Shown here: piece after piece, positions 22,701 through 35,263 of the stretch
How positions within the stretch are numbered: position 1 is the stretch's first letter
Layout of the letters: each line of letters begins with the position of its first letter
Source: Acanthochlamys bracteata
Lineage: Eukaryota; Streptophyta; Magnoliopsida; Pandanales; Velloziaceae
Assembly: GCA_019914995.1 (NCBI GenBank)
Contig: CM034134.1
Span: 4,782,463 to 4,846,462 of the forward strand
DNA: 64,000 nucleotides
Reading direction: 5' to 3'
The notes under the pieces: model-generated
What the model was told of the DNA's origin: nothing
The model's input: the letters and a program-made list of their open reading frames with translations, nothing else
Database searches by the model: none
Translations under genes and position numbers: made by a program

Positions 22701-23049
22701 AAACACAAAAATTAATCATAAAATCCTGATACACCTAGGAGGTTAGGAGTCATATTCACACATTCTAGACCGTGGTACACTTCCAATATACATACACAAT
22801 ATATATCCCGCATATTAGACACAGCCTTATCTCTTTATCATACATAAGGCGAACAATGTACTAATGATACTTATTTCAGGTTTCAACTTTATTTTTATTT
22901 ATTTATTTTTTTTTTTGCAATAGAACAAGTGTATATACGAGTTTACATTGTGTAAGGTTCTAAAACATGACAGCCTACACACAGCAAGCAGCAAAGAAAG
23001 ATGATTTTCTTTTTGCCATCAGGAAACTTAAGTTACCCAATGTCAAGAA
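22701..23049. other. AT-rich spacer with a T tract
   Basis: No gene was seen. A T-rich run lies at 22888-22916. The stretch ends at the Copia LTR boundary, preceded by AAGAA. Confidence 0.45.
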
Positions 23050-23615
23050 TGTTCAAAATACCGAGTATGTTTGGTTGTTGATAGATGTAGCGGAAATATA
23101 AAATACACTCAATTATATTACGTAAGCAATACGAGAATTGAGACAACAGCAAGACAAACACAAACATAAGAGATTTATGTGAAAAAAAAACGAGAAAAAC
23201 CCCACGGGAAGGCAAACTAGCCGAAAGGAAATCACTAAACCAAAGCAAGTACAAACTCTTGTGTTTCACTTTAAGTGGGAACTCTCAATAGAATGCTTTG
23301 CTTCTATCTCTCACACTTGATGTTGTAAATGATTTTTATCATGTTCATATTACAAGTAAATGCCTCTCATTCATATATATATGCCCTAAAGAGATTCTTG
23401 AACTTCCAAACGGTTGTCCTTCCATCTTTCCATCACTTGTCCAAGTCTTTTGGCCCTCCATCTTCCAAGAGATGTTTCAAAGTCCTTAACTATTGGCTTT
23501 CCAACTTCTTGGGTGATAATTCATCTTACTTAAACTTTGGTATTCTAATATGAATGTTAACTTGTTGCATTCTAATTAACCACTATTTTACACAGCGACT
23601 TTACAATTTCTAACA
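23050..23615 (-). repeat. 3' LTR of the Tork-like element
   Basis: 566 bp, reading TGTTAGAAATTG at its high-coordinate end and closing with TTTTGAACA at 23050. It aligns throughout with the inverted solo LTR at 12408-12975; shared words include CCCACGGGAAGGCAAACTAG and ATGTAGCGGAAATATAAAA. Confidence 0.9.
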
Positions 23616-23627
23616 AATCTCCCACTT
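23616..23627 (-). other. Polypurine tract
   Basis: AAGTGGGAGATT on the element strand, directly before the LTR's TGTTAG. Confidence 0.75.
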
Positions 23628-23639
23628 AAAGATACTTTG

Positions 23640-25000
23640 TAAATTGCAACCCAAGAATAACAAAAAATTGATACATAAGTGTCAAAATTCGATGACACTG
23701 AAAATAGGTATGACTGAGAGGAGTAGGACTAGCACACATGCTAATTGACTTTTCTTATCTCATACCGTTGCCTATCTTCTCCCGGTTCCAATTGTTATCT
23801 TAAAGTGATTTTCTTTCGGCTTCTTTGTGACAACGGTCACATCTAATGCTGTCCTCAATTGTGATTACACACAAAGATCTACAAAACAAAAACTTGACAA
23901 AGATTACCGCCTTAATTAAGGCATCTGCAGGGTTTTCTTTGGTAGGAATCTTGAGCATATCAATGTTCCCACTGGAAACAACCTCCTATCCACATTACCT
24001 GCATAGTCTGTATCAACAAATTCTTTGACAACAAAGTCAGATCCTCTATAACACAATGCAATATTCAAGATTCCTTTCACATACTGAATGAAGGATCTTT
24101 TTCACCTCATTCTAATGCTCAATAACAGGACATGCCATGAATCTATTTACCACTCCCACTACATGTGCAATGTAAGGTTGAGTGTAAATCATGGTATACA
24201 TTAGCCTTCCCATTACTGCTGTATATGGTACCGGAGACATCTATATCATCTCTTGCTCCTAGCTAAGGGATAACAAAGAGGATGGTTTGAGACTAATAGA
24301 GAGTGGGTTAGATATCGGCTTACCTCCATAAATGTTGAACCGCTCCAACACTTTCCTCAAATAACTAGCCTGAGACAGTCGAATCTCTCTATTGCCTCTA
24401 TCTCGCCATATCTGCATCCCAAGGATTCTGTTTGTCGGCTCTAAATTTTTGGTATCGAATTTACTAGCCATTTGAGCTTTAATTATTGGATGCGACCCAT
24501 TCTTGGACCTGCCACAAGCATATCATCTACATAGAGCAGCAAGATGACAAACTCACCTCCTTGAAATCTCTTGATGTACACACAAGAGTCTAAGACAAGC
24601 TTGCTATATCCAAGGCTCCTAATACAAGAATCAATCTCTTATACCAACACCGCAGTGCTTCCTTAAGCCCATAAAGAGATTTGGCCAACCGACAAACCAG
24701 ATCCTCTCTACTTTTTACGGCAAAGCCTTCTAGTTGGACCATGTATTTCTCCTCTTCAAGCTCCCCGCGCAAGAACATCGTCTTGACATTGAGCTGTTTA
24801 AAATGGAGAACCGATGATGCACACAACGCTAAAATCACACGAATAGTTGTCAAACTTACCACTAAAGTGAAGATCTTATCAAAGTCGATCCCTTCCTTTT
24901 GGTTAGACGGAGCCTTTCACCACTAGCCGAGCACAATACCGTTCTACTTGATCATTGCTGGCTTGTTTAATCTTGTAGACCTATTTATTCACAATAGCCT
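23640..25000 (-). pseudogene. Broken Copia RT and RNase H
   Basis: Read right to left. VQLEGFAVKSREDLVCRLAK and SLYGLKEALRCWYKR lie at 24862-24650. The catalytic LLYVDDMLVA is at 24511-24540. NRILGMQIWRDRGNREIRLS and YLRKVLERFNIYGG lie in the open piece 24471-24259. Low-similarity RNase H text (DTDYAGNVDRR) follows near 24020. Stops and frameshifts separate the pieces. These are established Copia RT motifs. Confidence 0.85.
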
Positions 25001-25740
25001 TACGGCCTTTAGGTAGAGGGACGAGCTCCCATGTCCTATTTTTATGAAGCGCCTCAAACTCTTCCTGCATAGCTTCCGTCCATAAAAACGCATCTGAACT
25101 CTCCAGCGCTTCTTTGAGAGAAGATGGCTCTCATTCCTCTGTGAATAAGCAATATGGAGATTAAGATGACTCCATAAAATAGTCATCATACCTCTGAGGT
25201 GTCTTTTTCATACGAGTTAAACGCCTAAGGGACGTAGACCTGGAAACTCCATCCTCTTCTATTTGCTCATCCACTGATACAGGCTCCAGATTAGGATCGT
25301 GTTTTCCATCATTCTCCTCCAGTACCGAAGTGGTCATCGTTGGGAGTGACGCCTCATTCTCCCTTACATCATCGCCTTTAGTCACTCTTTGTAACTAGTC
25401 GTCCGCAAAAATGACATCCCTATTGAAGATAACCGTATGAGTAGTGGGATCCCATAGGTAATTTCTCAAACATCTTCAGCATATCAAAGGCATCTTTCGG
25501 ACTTGATCCTGTTGCTGAATCATATTCCGCCCGGGTTTTGAAGAACTTGACCACCTCAAAGACATTCGACTTTCTTCAGATTGTGAACACATAAGTTCTC
25601 AAGTCCGAATGAACCAAGTCGAGATTGTCTTTGAATTAAAAAATGATCTCTAAATCTTTCACAGTGCTGCTTAACGGTGACACATCGCAGAATGACAACT
25701 TTATCTTGGACAACCGTATTAGGAACTTCCGATCACTAGT
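25000..25740 (-). pseudogene. Copia integrase remnant and integrase-RT linker
   Basis: From the right, LDLVHSDL (about 25623-25600) and NVFEVVKFFK (about 25568-25536) are the start of the integrase core. The text then jumps to material close to the post-integrase box THTVIFNRDVIFADD (about 25441-25395), so most of the core is deleted. The open piece 25385-25161 is an acidic linker ending in SLRRLTRMKKTPQRYDDYF, the usual bridge to RT. Confidence 0.75.
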
Positions 25741-28700
25741 TGTCACGACCCAACCTGGGCCATGACCGGCACTAGACTAAACCAAGCCTAAGTAGAACCC
25801 AAGTTCGGCCCAGCCCAGTAAGTCTAACACAAAATCGACTCAAAATATCATAATCAAAATTTTAGAAAATTTTGATAGAACCTCCCTTAAAATTTAAGGA
25901 GAGGAACTTAACAATTAAACCACAACAACAATATCACAAACTCGTAACAACAACATGCGAAATAAATCACAAGAAAGATTTATTAACTTATACAACCGCT
26001 ACCTGCGGTAATACATCTCAACAAAATGAGAAGAATACATAAATCAATAATTGGGTACCAAAATGATAATTTACAAATAATAATAAGAATAGTACAGTCC
26101 CTCGAGTGTTACAGAGCCAACTAAATAATAAACAGGAACATTTTAAACATACCATCATTATATCTCTCAGGTCCATGATAAGTTCCGCTAACTCGAACTC
26201 AGCCCTTCAACAACTGGGGGAGGCCAAAGAAAGAAAAGGCTAAGCCCAGTCTCAGTGAGGTAATAAATCAGGAATGCATCATTTAAAGTTTCTAATTCAT
26301 TACCCTATCATTGTTTCTCTATATCTCTATATTAGATAAATGCAACGATAGATCAGATCATTCCTTATCTAGTCCTAGACCGTCCCATACCGGCTTAGTT
26401 CTAATCAGGATAGATACGGAAGCATGACATGCAACACAAACTCTTTCCTCATAAAAAATAATTATGTTATAGGGGTTCTCAATTCTTACATCTATATATT
26501 CATACACGTGATAAATATACAAGCACACATTTGGATATTATCTATATGCATGCATATGTCTATTAATACGAATAATATACCTCTAGTTCATCCACTCGAA
26601 CATACTAAATGCAACATGCGTCGTGCACCAAGGAGTTAAAATTGTATAATCAAGTGATAAAGCGGGGTCATATCTCCAACTCGCATTATAATGCTATCAA
26701 CATACACACATGAACACGAGTGAGAATGTAAGTTAGATATATTGTATGTCTTAATTAAAGCCTCAAGCATTTACTTTTACGTTTCCCGTATAGCAAGTTA
26801 ACCAAAAACATGCATATATAATTACATGTAATATATATCAGGCATACTAATATTATATGTATGTATGGCTATGCATGGATACGTATCTATATCTATGATC
26901 TATCATTTGTTAAGAATCGAAATGGAATAAAAGGTCAATGCATGTCTATACCATATACATATGTCATCGTGCATGCGTATATAATATCTACATGACGTGA
27001 CACTGATCAGAAAATCAGAATAATAATAATACAATAAAGAGCGAGACCCAGTCTCCAACTCAACCTAGCAACCAGGTTACTCCTGCCTCGGCGAGGTACA
27101 ACCATCCTGGGTGATCGGACCGGATGGGCCGTGGTATCGCCCTCATGCGCATGGGCCTAATAATACTATGGCCATAGGTGGGTGCCTGCCCCACACCCAC
27201 TGGGGTCCTGATCTCAGCCCCTGACTCGCCTGTCCTCGTACAGCGCAAGTGTCTATACATAAAGTCAATCGAACTCAAGCCTCTACAGGCAGTAGTCATA
27301 TGTCATATGCGTATGCATTCATATACATGGTCAACCAGGCTTAAAGCCTTCACCAGTTTCAATCACAATCAGGGATCCATGCACATGTAGGTATATCATG
27401 TCGCATATTCTATGCATGATGCATGAGGGAACAATAAATGAGAGTTGTGCTCTCATATCAACATTAACATGTATAATGTTGCAATAATCATTACTCTCTA
27501 TAAGCATATTTTTACAAATAAATTATGCATATTATCCAAAAACTCATACAGTATAGTTCATGCAATTATTTCTATCATGCTCTTATAGGTCACTCAACTC
27601 AACTATACTATCCCAACATGCTAAGCCATTTACTAGCAATGACAGATATAACTAGTATTAAGATTCTTATACTTACATGCAAATTCTAAGCATGCTAAAC
27701 ATGCTAAGGCTAAGATCTATAGTTGTACTTAATTTGCATAGGTCATGAGTAATTTATGTCTTGAAATACCTAGTGCATAATTCCCCTACCAAATTAAGTG
27801 CTATGCTAAACGTATAAGAGCATTCTACGCATCTCGTGCATGTATATATCACAATTTCTAACTTATATAACATGCAACAATGGGATTCTTATCAACCACA
27901 AAATCTAATCAATTCCTAACATTTTGTCTTAATTACTATCACTATCCTGATCTTATGCAAGCATGCACACAGAATTTTATTGCATGAAAGATCAAATCTC
28001 ATTATGCACTGAAATTGGCAAAGTCATGCCGGAGTTTTCAAAACAGATGTTACTTGCGTTGAAAACTTAACGGTAAGCTAAGAAGAAAAGACGCAAATAA
28101 CCCTCACCTGAAGGTCCACGCAATTCGCCTAAATTCGTAAGTTATCACCAAGCCACACCCAAAAGTTCCAAAGCTATGTCCAATCTTAAAGTACATAAAT
28201 ACCACCATACTTAATTTGGTAATCGAAACCAATCACATTCACATCTATATTCAAACATAGCCCAATCCGGTGTAAAGCACCATTAACCCAAAAATCCAAT
28301 AGTTACATATTTAAATCCACAATCATCAACGCAATAATTCTTGATTAGTACTAGCGCTAGCGAATTTAGAAAGCTTACCCGAATCAACAATCAATCCATA
28401 TTCCGAATCGACATCGTAGCATGCCAACGACAAACTTGCCGATTTTCAATCCAAACACCTATGGTAAATAGGATCAAGGCTAATCCCCAATAATTAAGTT
28501 AAGAAATTCAAAAAGGACACAAAAGAGCAACAAAACTCACCTCAACTGTATGTCTCGATGGCTCGCCGGATTCCAGCAAACTTCGGCCAAGGGGCATTCA
28601 TGTGGTTAAAAGATGCAGCTGCACTGGCCGAACTCAAGACAGAAGACGATGAAACCCAAATCAAGAACCGGTGGCCGGAATCTATAGATTTCTCGGCGGC

Positions 28701-29125
28701 CCGGCAAAATCTTGCGTTCTGATGCCAATTCTAAAATCTTAGTAAATTGATAGAGGGGAAAGTCTCATCACGGTAATGAGATGAAGAACTGATGCTCGGA
28801 GTGGTGGAATCGCTGGCGAAGAAATTCTAATAAGCTTTGGGTTTTGCCGCCAGACCTCAATTCGCGAAAATAGCCATCCGAGCGATAGTGAAGGGGTCAA
28901 CAAGGGTGGAGGGGTGCTGCAGAAGGTTTGGAGGCTAAGCTCTCGGCGGCCAGCAGCCAGGGAGAGCCAAATTCAAGCACAGACAAAGAGGGCTCGTGTG
29001 AGCTGTGGGTGAAGAAGAGGGAAGAAGATAAGGAGAAGAAAATAAAAAGAAAGAAAATATTGCATGTTAGGGCACTTATCTCCAACTATTGCTTAGTCTA
29101 GCCCACCACAAATCAAGCTATTACA
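25741..29125 (-). mobile_element. Long-LTR Ty3/gypsy solo LTR (3.4 kb)
   Basis: It begins TGTCACGACCC on the plus strand and ends CTATTACA, so its minus-strand reading is TGTAATAG...GGTCGTGACA. It splits the Tork-like element between its pre-integrase and integrase parts. The flanks are a slightly decayed 5-bp target duplication, CTAGT (25736-25740) and CTGGT (29126-29130). There is no gag-pol inside. The GGTCGTGACA terminus is one I associate with long-LTR (Tekay/Del-type) gypsy elements of plants, hence the strand. A word resembling an inverted PBS at 28718-28727 is probably fortuitous. A diverged relative lies at 40850-43603. Confidence 0.78.
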
Positions 29126-29130
29126 CTGGT

Positions 29131-29596
29131 AATCTCCAAACCACGTTTTCGAGATGTGCACATGTTTCAGGTGCCATACTCACAAGATATTTTCAATATT
29201 GTCCGATGCAACACTAAGCATCTCCTGCACTGATATCACCCAACGCACCTTATATAGGTTTTACTCGATCTTTTTAGTCTCTAATTCTTCTAGCCCGTCC
29301 TTAATGACCTCAATGATCCCACCTCCATCGCAAGTCTTGCAGCCCAAGTCATCTAGCTATTTTGCAGATAATAAATTTTTCGTAAAACGAAAGACAGAAC
29401 GTACGTTACTGATGATGCTTCCCCTTCCATCATTTGGCATAAGTTTGATGGAACCGACTCTACTAACTTCAAGGACTTCTCCATTTTCCATCCACACGGC
29501 ACCTCCAGAAATAGCTTTATAGTGATAACTAATCCATTCTGAAAGTCATATGTTAGGATGCTCCTAAATTCAAGATCCAGTTGCTGCTGTCGTAAG
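29131..29596 (-). pseudogene. Copia pre-integrase and protease-side relic
   Basis: Minus-strand text from right to left: LDLEFRSILTYDF, NGLVITIKLF, a frame change, MENGEVLEV, then GSIKLMPNDGRGSIISNV, LDDLGCKTCDGGG and finally LRIWHLKHVHISKTWFGDY at the left edge. This is the Copia region after the protease, ending at the W-H-x-x-x-H pre-integrase motif. It is the upstream continuation of the integrase piece that ends at 25740. It is cut at 29596 by the Athila-like LTR. Confidence 0.75.
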
Positions 29597-31005
29597 TGTA
29601 CGAGTCGCACAAGTAATACAATGATGAAAAAAGTATCGTTCCCACGAGTATTGTTTAACTTATTAAGTACCGAAAATAACTAATTCCAAGATTATTTGAA
29701 CAATGGATCTAAAAAAGTTAATGCTAAAACTTGAAAAAACAAAACAAGGTAAAACTAACACTCGTAAGATTTTCAATAACTTAAGCGCTAGGGTATTTGA
29801 TTTCACCGTAACTAATCCAGTTCAACTCTATATTCGTGCTATCGAAGTTTATAATCTTTATTGATAGTTGGAAAACCCTAATTTTTTTGATATACTTTCT
29901 CAAGCTGTACCAAAAATACTTTCATTCAATAACTCACTATATCTCTATGTGAATTAACATACAATAAAGCTCATTAAGTTCTATGGCATCCTACATTAAC
30001 TGCATGAACCATAAGAGTACATCTCTGTCTCTTATGCAATTCACGGCATTCATCACAAAGACTAATTCATATATCACATCTCTGTCTAAATAGGAATCTC
30101 AAATCGATTGAATATTGGCCAGATACTCAAAAGCATTAAGCACGGTAATGAATACTCAATAAACAATTATAAAACTTCGAATAACATAAAATTAAGAATT
30201 AAATCATCATAGTTAGGCTACATCATAGACCTAGCAAGGAGGAATTTAGTTCATAGTTTTCAGATCTAACAAAACAAAGAGAAATATGAGAGATAAAACA
30301 AAATAACCCTGAACAAAGAGTGGTGTCGAGTGAACTGCCGTCTCTTTCCTTTGTTCCGTGCTTCCGTCCTTCTTTCTCCCCGTTCCAGCAGCAAGAACCC
30401 CAGAAAATAAACCCTACATGAGCCGCCACTTCCTGCTATCTCTTCGCCTCTCCTTTGGAAATCCAAAAATTGGGTATTTAAAACCATAGGATTTTTCTTT
30501 CCATAATTAGTTTGGTGCAGTCCAAGCTAATCCGAACTCTCTGTCCACCCATTTGTCTGCACCATTTTGGTGTCTATTTGGCCTCCAAAAAATAAATTAA
30601 AATATTTAAAATTAAGATCAATGTCTTATGTTCCCAACCATATATCACACATATCATTTAAAAATCAGGAAGGCCGTCAAGTGTACTCGTTTCAGAAACT
30701 GTGCACATGTTTCGGGTCTGCATCGTATCTCAACTTTTTCTGTGAATATATATCAAATGGTTGCCCATAAAATTCTGAAATAATTCATGGAACAACTTGA
30801 ATGTCTTGGCTTTTAATCCTAGTTGGCCGTTCACAAAATCTCCTCAGAAAAGTCAAATTTCATAAAAAACTCTCAAACTGCATGGAATTGCTGAAAATTA
30901 AGGAAAACAAAGAATTAAGGTTCTTTTTGATTAGTTTCTCTATATAAAAAATAAGCATATATGATGCAAGAGTGCATGATTTTATGTACGTATTTGAGCA
31001 CATCA
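29597..31005 (-). repeat. 3' LTR of the Athila-like element
   Basis: 1,409 bp. The boundary at 31005 (GAGCACATCA) is followed by AGTACCCCCATACTTAG, whose complement CTAAGTATGGGGG is the polypurine tract. It aligns with 35264-36332 over the first 1.07 kb. Confidence 0.85.
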
Positions 31006-32100
31006 AGTACCCCCATACTTAGATTTTTGCTCGCCCTTGAGCAATAAAATAATTATTAATGCTCATTTGCTTGCTTGGATTTCATAACACCATTATATTC
31101 AGATCTGTCATTAAATGCATAACTCATGAAAATTTTGCCAAAGCACAACCAATTATATTTCTCGATATCACACACACTTGTTCAGATCAAAGCAAATAAT
31201 TTAAGGCAAGAAAGCAAAACTCATGAATATAAGTACTTAGATGGTCGACAAGCTCAAATGCCTATTTTGATCTCTTCGACTCTTGTAATCTTAGTATTGA
31301 AGTTTAAATCGAACAAGTCAAACTAACTAGTATCTGAATTCCCCTTTCGTGACTTAGTCAGGTATATCATTATTATTTTTTTATTTTATTTTATTTTATT
31401 TTTTTACTCACAGTCGATAGCTTTTACACTATCACGAAGGTAGCCCTCTTCCTTGGTAGATTATCTCCTATATATTTGTGGTACATAGGGCCAAATTACT
31501 CAAGACTAGCTTCACAATTTCGTGTAGGTAGCTCTTTTCAACTAGACAAGCTTGACTAGTGCAATGTCTTTTATGGAGACAATAGTTAGGAATAGAATTC
31601 TAGTATATAGTCAATGCTCAATATAACTTCTCAATCCAACACTACATAGCTTCATATCTCAAAATGGCAACAAGAGCAAATTAATTCTCTAAGCTACTCA
31701 TGATCACAAGTTGAAGCTAACAAATACCACATTCATCACTAGTTAACATAAGAATTAATTTCAATAGCTATGCGTTTAGTCCATCTTCAAGAATTAAGAC
31801 TCAAAACAGAAAATTTTCATAATTAGTGGTGTACTCCAACCAACCAAGCAACAACAACATAAGCATTACACACATTTCTCTACCCCCACACTTGGAACTA
31901 ATATTGTACTCAATGCGTATACCAAAAAAAATATAAACAAAGAGAAGAGGTTAGAAAGCGTCACTGATTTTTGTGCTTGCTCACTCAATATTCCTTATGC
32001 TTCTGTCCACTTGTCATGTTTCTCCCTGTCATTCGAAATTTATTAGAATTAAATACAAATCAAAACAGAAAACTAACTAAAAATTCAAAATAAAAGAAAA
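31006..32100 (-). other. Non-coding region between integrase and 3' LTR
   Basis: About 1.1 kb without a coding signature. Athila elements may carry an env-like ORF here; none is visible. It includes a (TTTTA)n simple repeat at 31371-31406 and the PPT at about 31008-31019. Confidence 0.6.
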
Positions 32101-32109
32101 CTAAACGAT

Positions 32110-33364
32110 GAAAAACTTGGGTTGCCTCTCAGTAAGCGCTTTATTTTTTAGTCTATAGCTTGACTTCTTTCCCTCTATGCCGGTTCAAGGAGGATGGCAG
32201 TCTTGTTGTTGTCAAAACTAGCAAAATATGGTTTCAATCGTTGCCCATTAACTTTGAATTTACCTTTCTTCTCATCAGTAACCTCGACTGCTCCATAAGG
32301 GAAAACTCTTGCCACAGTGAATGGACGTGACCATTTTGATTTAAGCTTTCCAGGGAATAGACGTAGCCGCGAGTTGTATAGTAGAACTTGCTATCCAGGG
32401 GTGAACTCCTTTCTTAATATGTTCTTGTCATGCCAAGCCTTGGTTTTTTCCTCGTAAATTCTAGCGTTTTCGTAAGCTTCGTGTCGAAATTCGTCCATTT
32501 CATTTAGCTACAACAGTCTTTTCTCTCCTGCTGCTTGCATGTCAAAATTCAACTTCTTTACTGCCCAATATGCTCGATGCTCCAGTTCCACAGGTAGATG
32601 GCAAGCTTTCCCAAACACTAGGCGATACGTAGACATTCCAATTGGAGTTTTGAATGCTGTGCGGTAAGCCCATAATGCATCGTCTAATTTCTTTGATCAA
32701 TCTTTCCTTGAAGTGTTCACTGTTTTCTCAAGTATGCGCTTCAATTCTCGGTTTGAAACTTCAACATGGCCGCTGGTTTGAGGATGATAGGCAATGGCTA
32801 CTCGATGTGTGACACCATATTTCCTTACTAAAGATTCAAATTGACGATTAGAAAAGTGTGAACCTTGATCGCTAATGATTGCTCTTGGAGCGCCATACCG
32901 AGAAAAAATATATTTTCGTAGAAAGTTTACCACAGCCTTACTGTCATTTGTAGGTAATGCCACAACCTCCACCCACTTGGAGACATAGTCAACAGCAACT
33001 AAGATGTATTTATTCAAAAATGAAGAAGAAAATGGTCCCATGAAATTTATTCCCCATACATCAAACAATTCAACTTCAAGGATATATTCAGTGGCATCTC
33101 ATTCTTTCTTAAAATATTTCTCATTCTATGGCATTAACCACAAGGAGCAACAAATGTATGTGCATCCCAAAATAATGAAGGCCAACAAAAACCTGATTGT
33201 AGTATCTTTGCCGCTGTTTTTGTTCCACCAAAGTGACCTCCATATCCCATGAATGACAATGTTGCAGGATGCTTTCCATCTCCTCTTCTGGTACAAATCT
33301 TCTTATGGTCTAATTTGAATATCATTTGTATAGGATTGGATCTTCCCAATGTAGTGCTTAACAT
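32110..33364 (-). pseudogene. Athila-type integrase, nearly readable
   Basis: The zinc-binding N-terminus lies in 33364-33134 (ATLSFMGYGGHFGGTKTAAK with H-H, then a Cys pair region). The core is an open piece, 33068-32697: [12 protein letters not shown] with the first catalytic Asp position read as [16 protein letters not shown] with the second Asp, and [20 protein letters not shown] with the catalytic Glu. The C-terminal part continues to about 32160 in the same style ([42 protein letters not shown]) but with stops. It is one of the best preserved proteins in the window, still broken. Confidence 0.88.
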
Positions 33365-33690
33365 CAGTAAAAGATTTTTTCTTTTGTTAGTAAGATAGAT
33401 CTGAAGGAATTATGCTACTGGCCAAGTAATTCACGAAATCTGTATACCATGGAGCATCGGTACTTCGAAGAGAAAATAACTGTTCATTAGGGAATGCTTC
33501 ATTAATGGCAAATGGTAGCCTCTTCACCTTGTTCTTCTTGTTCTATCCGAAATAAGTGATCCGCCACTTGATTTTCAGAACCCTTTCTGTCTCGGATTTC
33601 GAAATCAAATTCTTGCAGTAGAAGTACCCATCGAATGAGCCTTGGTTTAGCATCTTCTTTAGTTGATTAAGTGGCATTCTCCATTATTTG
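33365..33690 (-). pseudogene. RNase H tail
   Basis: The minus strand gives [20 protein letters not shown] and [15 protein letters not shown] (about 33640-33545), the end of an Athila RNase H. Everything upstream (RT, protease) is missing: this tail directly follows gag sequence at about 33690-33705. Confidence 0.8.
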
Positions 33691-33699
33691 CTTGTTGTT

Positions 33700-35129
33700 C
33701 TATTCTATTCCAGAGGGTGATTTAGATAAAACATCTCGGGTTGCTCCTTTAACTCATTGCTGTTAACTGTTGGCGTTTTGAGAACCTTCCTACTTCGAAG
33801 TGCAATTGCATTCACTTGCTCCTTAGGATTTACCTCAGTGTTGCTTGGCAAAGAGCCTTGTGGTCTTCTAGATAACAAGCTTGCCAGTTGACCCATTTGA
33901 ACCTGAAGGCTTCGGATAGAGGCAGCTTGATTTTGCAAAGTTAATTATGTTTTGGCCATGAATTAGGCAAGGGCATCTTCAAGTGGTGTTTTAGTTACTG
34001 GTTGCTGCTGAAACCTACGGGGGTTTCTATTTGTGCTTTGATGATTTTTCTATGAAAAATTTGGATGATCTCGCCAACCTGGATTGTATGTGTTAGAGTA
34101 TGGATTGTTCGGTTGCCGGTTAACATTAGACACCAATTGCACTTGTTCTACATTAGATGGTAGAATGGGCTTCCAACTTGACAATCAACACTAGCATGAC
34201 TTCCCCCCACATAGTTCACAAACTTGACTAGGCGCTTAAATTGTTTTACCGGTTAAGCTTCCGAGCTGTTTGGACAGCACCTTCATTTGTGCAGTCAATT
34301 CAGCAACACCATCAACTTGGTGTACTCCTGCTGCCCGTTTTGTCATCGAACGTTCTGAAGGCCATTGGTGGTTATTTGCCGCCATTTTCTCCAGCAACTC
34401 ATAGGCTTCGTCTTGCGTTTTACTCATCAGCGCTCCACCCGCTGCGGCAACAATTGTCCTAGTCGTACAACTCAACCCATTATAGAATGTTTGGACTTGT
34501 AGCCACTTTGGCAAACCGTGGTGAGGGCACCTCGTTAGCAGGTCTTTATACCTTTCCCACGCCTCATACAAAGACTTCATATCAAATTGAGTAAAGATAG
34601 TGATGTCGTTCCTCACCTTCGCCGTCTTTGCAGGAGGGAAGAACTTGGCTAAGAATTTCTTGGGTAATGCCTCTCAGGTTGTAATGGTGTTGGGAGGAAG
34701 TGAATTCAACCATTCTTTTGCTTTGTCCCTCAATGAAAATGGGAAGAGTCTTAACCTTATAGCATCATCGGACAAACCATTATGCTTGAAAGTGTCATAA
34801 ATCTCAAGAAAGTCAGCAATGTGAGTGTTTGGGTCATCGTTTGGCGAGCCGTTGAAGTGGACAGAAGTTTGGATCATTTGGATGATTGTGGGCTTGATCT
34901 CGAAGTTATTCGCTTGAATTGCCAGACGTCTAATACTTGACGGGGCACCATTGATAGTAGGCCTGACATAATCCCTCAAAGCTCTTCGGTTTTCAACTTC
35001 TTCCACATTTTCTGCCATGGTAGTTTGCCCTTCATTGAGAGCTTCTTTCTTTTTCTTGATAAGCCTCCTAACTGTACGTTCAATTTCAGGATTAAAGAGC
35101 TCAAGAAAAATGCTTCCCGAACTTCGCAT
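33700..35129 (-). pseudogene. Athila-type gag, broken
   Basis: The 35129-34674 open piece begins with a charged segment. It then gives IQANNFEIKPTIIQMIQ, NDDPNTHIADFLEIYDTF, and DAIRLRLFPFSLRDKAKEWL, the core of the plant gag domain. After a frame change, 34616-34236 gives YEAWERYKDLLTRCPHHGLP and the QTFYNGL block. A spacer with a degenerate zinc-finger-like region follows (34235-33940). The open piece 33938-33705 has IRSLQVQMGQLASLLSRRPQ and AIALRSRKVL, the usual Athila gag tail. At least two frame breaks. Confidence 0.87.
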
Positions 35130-35224
35130 ACACTATCGAAACAATCTGAAAGAAGGTAAAAAAAATAAAAGTTCAAACTAAAATTAGAATTAATCGGAAT
35201 CGATATTAATAAAAATTAAAATAA

Positions 35225-35242
35225 TCCACGGCACCGGCGCCA
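35225..35242 (-). other. Primer-binding site, tRNA-Asp type
   Basis: On the element strand TGGCGCCGGTGCCGTGGA follows the LTR after a short spacer. Plant Athila/Tat elements typically use the tRNA-Asp-complementary TGGCGCCGTTGCCGGGGA; three differences remain. Confidence 0.82.
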
Positions 35243-35263
35243 AAAACTTGTTACTTTCGCAAA

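Larger units (their letters stand above)
23050..29596 (-). mobile_element. Tork-like Copia element, interrupted and 5'-truncated
   Basis: The same family as the solo LTR at 12408-12975. Remaining parts, left to right: 3' LTR (23050-23615), PPT, RNase H-RT (to about 25000), linker and integrase remnants (to 25740), a foreign 3.4-kb LTR, then pre-integrase and protease-side sequence (29131-29596). It stops abruptly where an Athila-like LTR begins. Gag and the 5' LTR are not found on the far side, so they were lost. The lineage name is inference from RT wording. Confidence 0.82.

Noticed and set aside
28715-28730. TTCTGATGCCA, resembling an inverted tRNA-Met primer-binding site
   Set aside because: It lies inside a 3.4-kb LTR whose ends are fixed by target duplications on both sides, with no LTR end next to it.
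30223-30487. Minus-strand frames in the Athila LTR, with a near copy at 35928-36149
   Set aside because: They recur only because the two LTRs are homologous. The wording differs by frame and shows no domain.
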